This document shows, one piece after another, positions 63,533-64,000 of a stretch of DNA of 64,000 nt. Made by a program: the position numbers and the translations under genes. The notes under the pieces are model-generated. The model saw only the letters and a list, made by a program, of their open reading frames with translations. It was not told where the DNA came from and ran no database searches. Positions within the stretch are counted from its first letter, which is position 1, and each line of letters opens with the position of its first letter. The stretch comes from Methylorubrum rhodesianum (GTDB lineage Bacteria; Pseudomonadota; Alphaproteobacteria; Rhizobiales; Beijerinckiaceae). Location of the stretch: contig NZ_JACHOS010000007.1 in NCBI RefSeq assembly GCF_014199985.1, positions 236,858 through 300,857 on the forward strand, written 5' to 3'.

Positions 63533-64000
63533 TCAGTCGCCCGGTGCCAGGGCACCGACACCGACATGGCGTAGGCCGTGGCGCTCGACCTCTGCGGGGG
63601 CGTAGACGTTGCGCAGGTCGACGAGGACCGGCGCGGCCATCAGCGCCTTCAGCCGGGCCAGATCCAGCGCCCGGAACGCGTTCCACTCCGTCACGATCAC
63701 CAGCGCATCCGCCCCTTCCGCGCAAGCATAGGCGTCCTCGGCGTACGCCACCCCCTGCAGAAGCGGCCGCGCCTGCTCCATCCCTTCCGGATCGTAGGCC
63801 ACGATCCGCGCGCCCGCATCCTGCAAGCCCGCGATGATCGACAGCGACGGCGCGTCGCGCATGTCGTCGGTGTTCGGCTTGAACGTCAGGCCCAAGAGCG
63901 CCACTCGCTTGCCCCGCACCGAACCGCCGCAGGCCGCGATCACCTTGCGCGCCATCGCCCGCTTGCGCTGGTCGTTGACCGCCACCACCGTCTCCACGAT
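63533..64000 (-). CDS. UDP-glucose/GDP-mannose dehydrogenase, C-terminal part
   Basis: The last 156 or so codons of a gene running off the right edge. VVAVNDQRKRAMARKVIAACGG, VALLGLTFKPNTDDMRDAPSL, VAYDPEGMEQA, ALVIVTEWNAFRALDLARL and LVDLRNVYAP are the C-terminal signatures of UDP-glucose 6-dehydrogenase (Ugd/TuaD), in which the UDP-binding TFKPNTDD is typical. It makes UDP-glucuronate for surface polysaccharide. The N-terminal Rossmann domain with the catalytic Cys lies outside the window. Confidence 0.92.
   Translation of the reverse strand: MVETVVAVNDQRKRAMARKVIAACGGSVRGKRVALLGLTFKPNTDDMRDAPSLSIIAGLQDAGARIVAYDPEGMEQARPLLQGVAYAEDAYACAEGADALVIVTEWNAFRALDLARLKALMAAPVLVDLRNVYAPAEVERHGLRHVGVGALAPGD

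Overview
The window looks like chromosomal DNA from a high-GC alphaproteobacterium of the Methylobacterium/Methylorubrum type. This is an inference from gene content, since no database search was possible. The supports are a class I PHA synthase whose sequence I recognise as very close to that of M. extorquens; a biosynthetic flagellar cluster with the alphaproteobacterial markers FliX, DUF6468 and MotE; perfect and near-perfect CtrA boxes (TTAA-N7-TTAA) beside flagellar genes; a DksA of the zinc-less alphaproteobacterial kind; and a potassium-independent type of proton-pumping pyrophosphatase. I see no rRNA, prophage, insertion sequence or CRISPR array. Only one tRNA (Lys-UUU) is present.

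Layout. 1-11055: end of a PhoX-type phosphatase, glyS, a LuxR-type regulator, a YbaL/Kef-type antiporter, phaC with a divergent lipoprotein, an AlaC-like aminotransferase and two small exported proteins. 11056-14513: a long gene-free leader, hppA with a strong terminator, and a small secreted protein. 15120-18056: a yellow/MRJP-like beta-propeller protein and a three-part membrane cytochrome-like/ferredoxin/class III cyclase fusion. 18447-24127: an RTX protein, two CYTH-family proteins (one with a CHAD domain), a leucine-rich-repeat kinase and two small membrane proteins. 24352-29205: tRNA-Lys, an SGNH-like membrane protein, a Cys-rich small protein, and a tightly overlapping queA / nucleotidyltransferase / tgt operon for tRNA queuosine. 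29331-34502: small hypotheticals, a CDF metal exporter, a methyltransferase, gatB and a GGDEF protein.

34516-39379 is a complete C4-dicarboxylate uptake module. The dctB-dctD sensor/regulator operon is divergent from dctA. Between them lie a palindromic upstream site, an IHF-like site and a canonical -24/-12 (sigma-54) promoter. 39539-43260 holds scavenging and envelope functions: a GFA-family protein, a flavodoxin-fold oxidoreductase, an MltB-type transglycosylase, an IalB-family protein and a glutathione peroxidase.

43264-53961 is a flagellar cluster. motE, DUF6468, fliM and fliL run leftward; flgF, flgG, flgA and flgH run rightward from a CtrA box. An unknown gene, a FlgN-like gene, the rod-binding protein and flgI run leftward, and fliX is divergent from flgI.

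54019-64000: a GCG/CRPN-type small protein, an MBOAT acyltransferase followed immediately by a second SGNH-like protein (paralogue of the one at 24.5 kb), dksA, a stand-alone porin-like module, slyX, a tandem PilZ protein, ilvA, several tiny exported or membrane proteins, a VanZ-like protein and the C-terminal end of a UDP-sugar dehydrogenase running off the right edge.

The candidates most worth following as new biology are the redox-cluster cyclase fusion, the nucleotidyltransferase embedded in the queuosine operon, the paired SGNH-like paralogues with MBOAT, the truncated porin module and the unknown gene inside the flagellar cluster.
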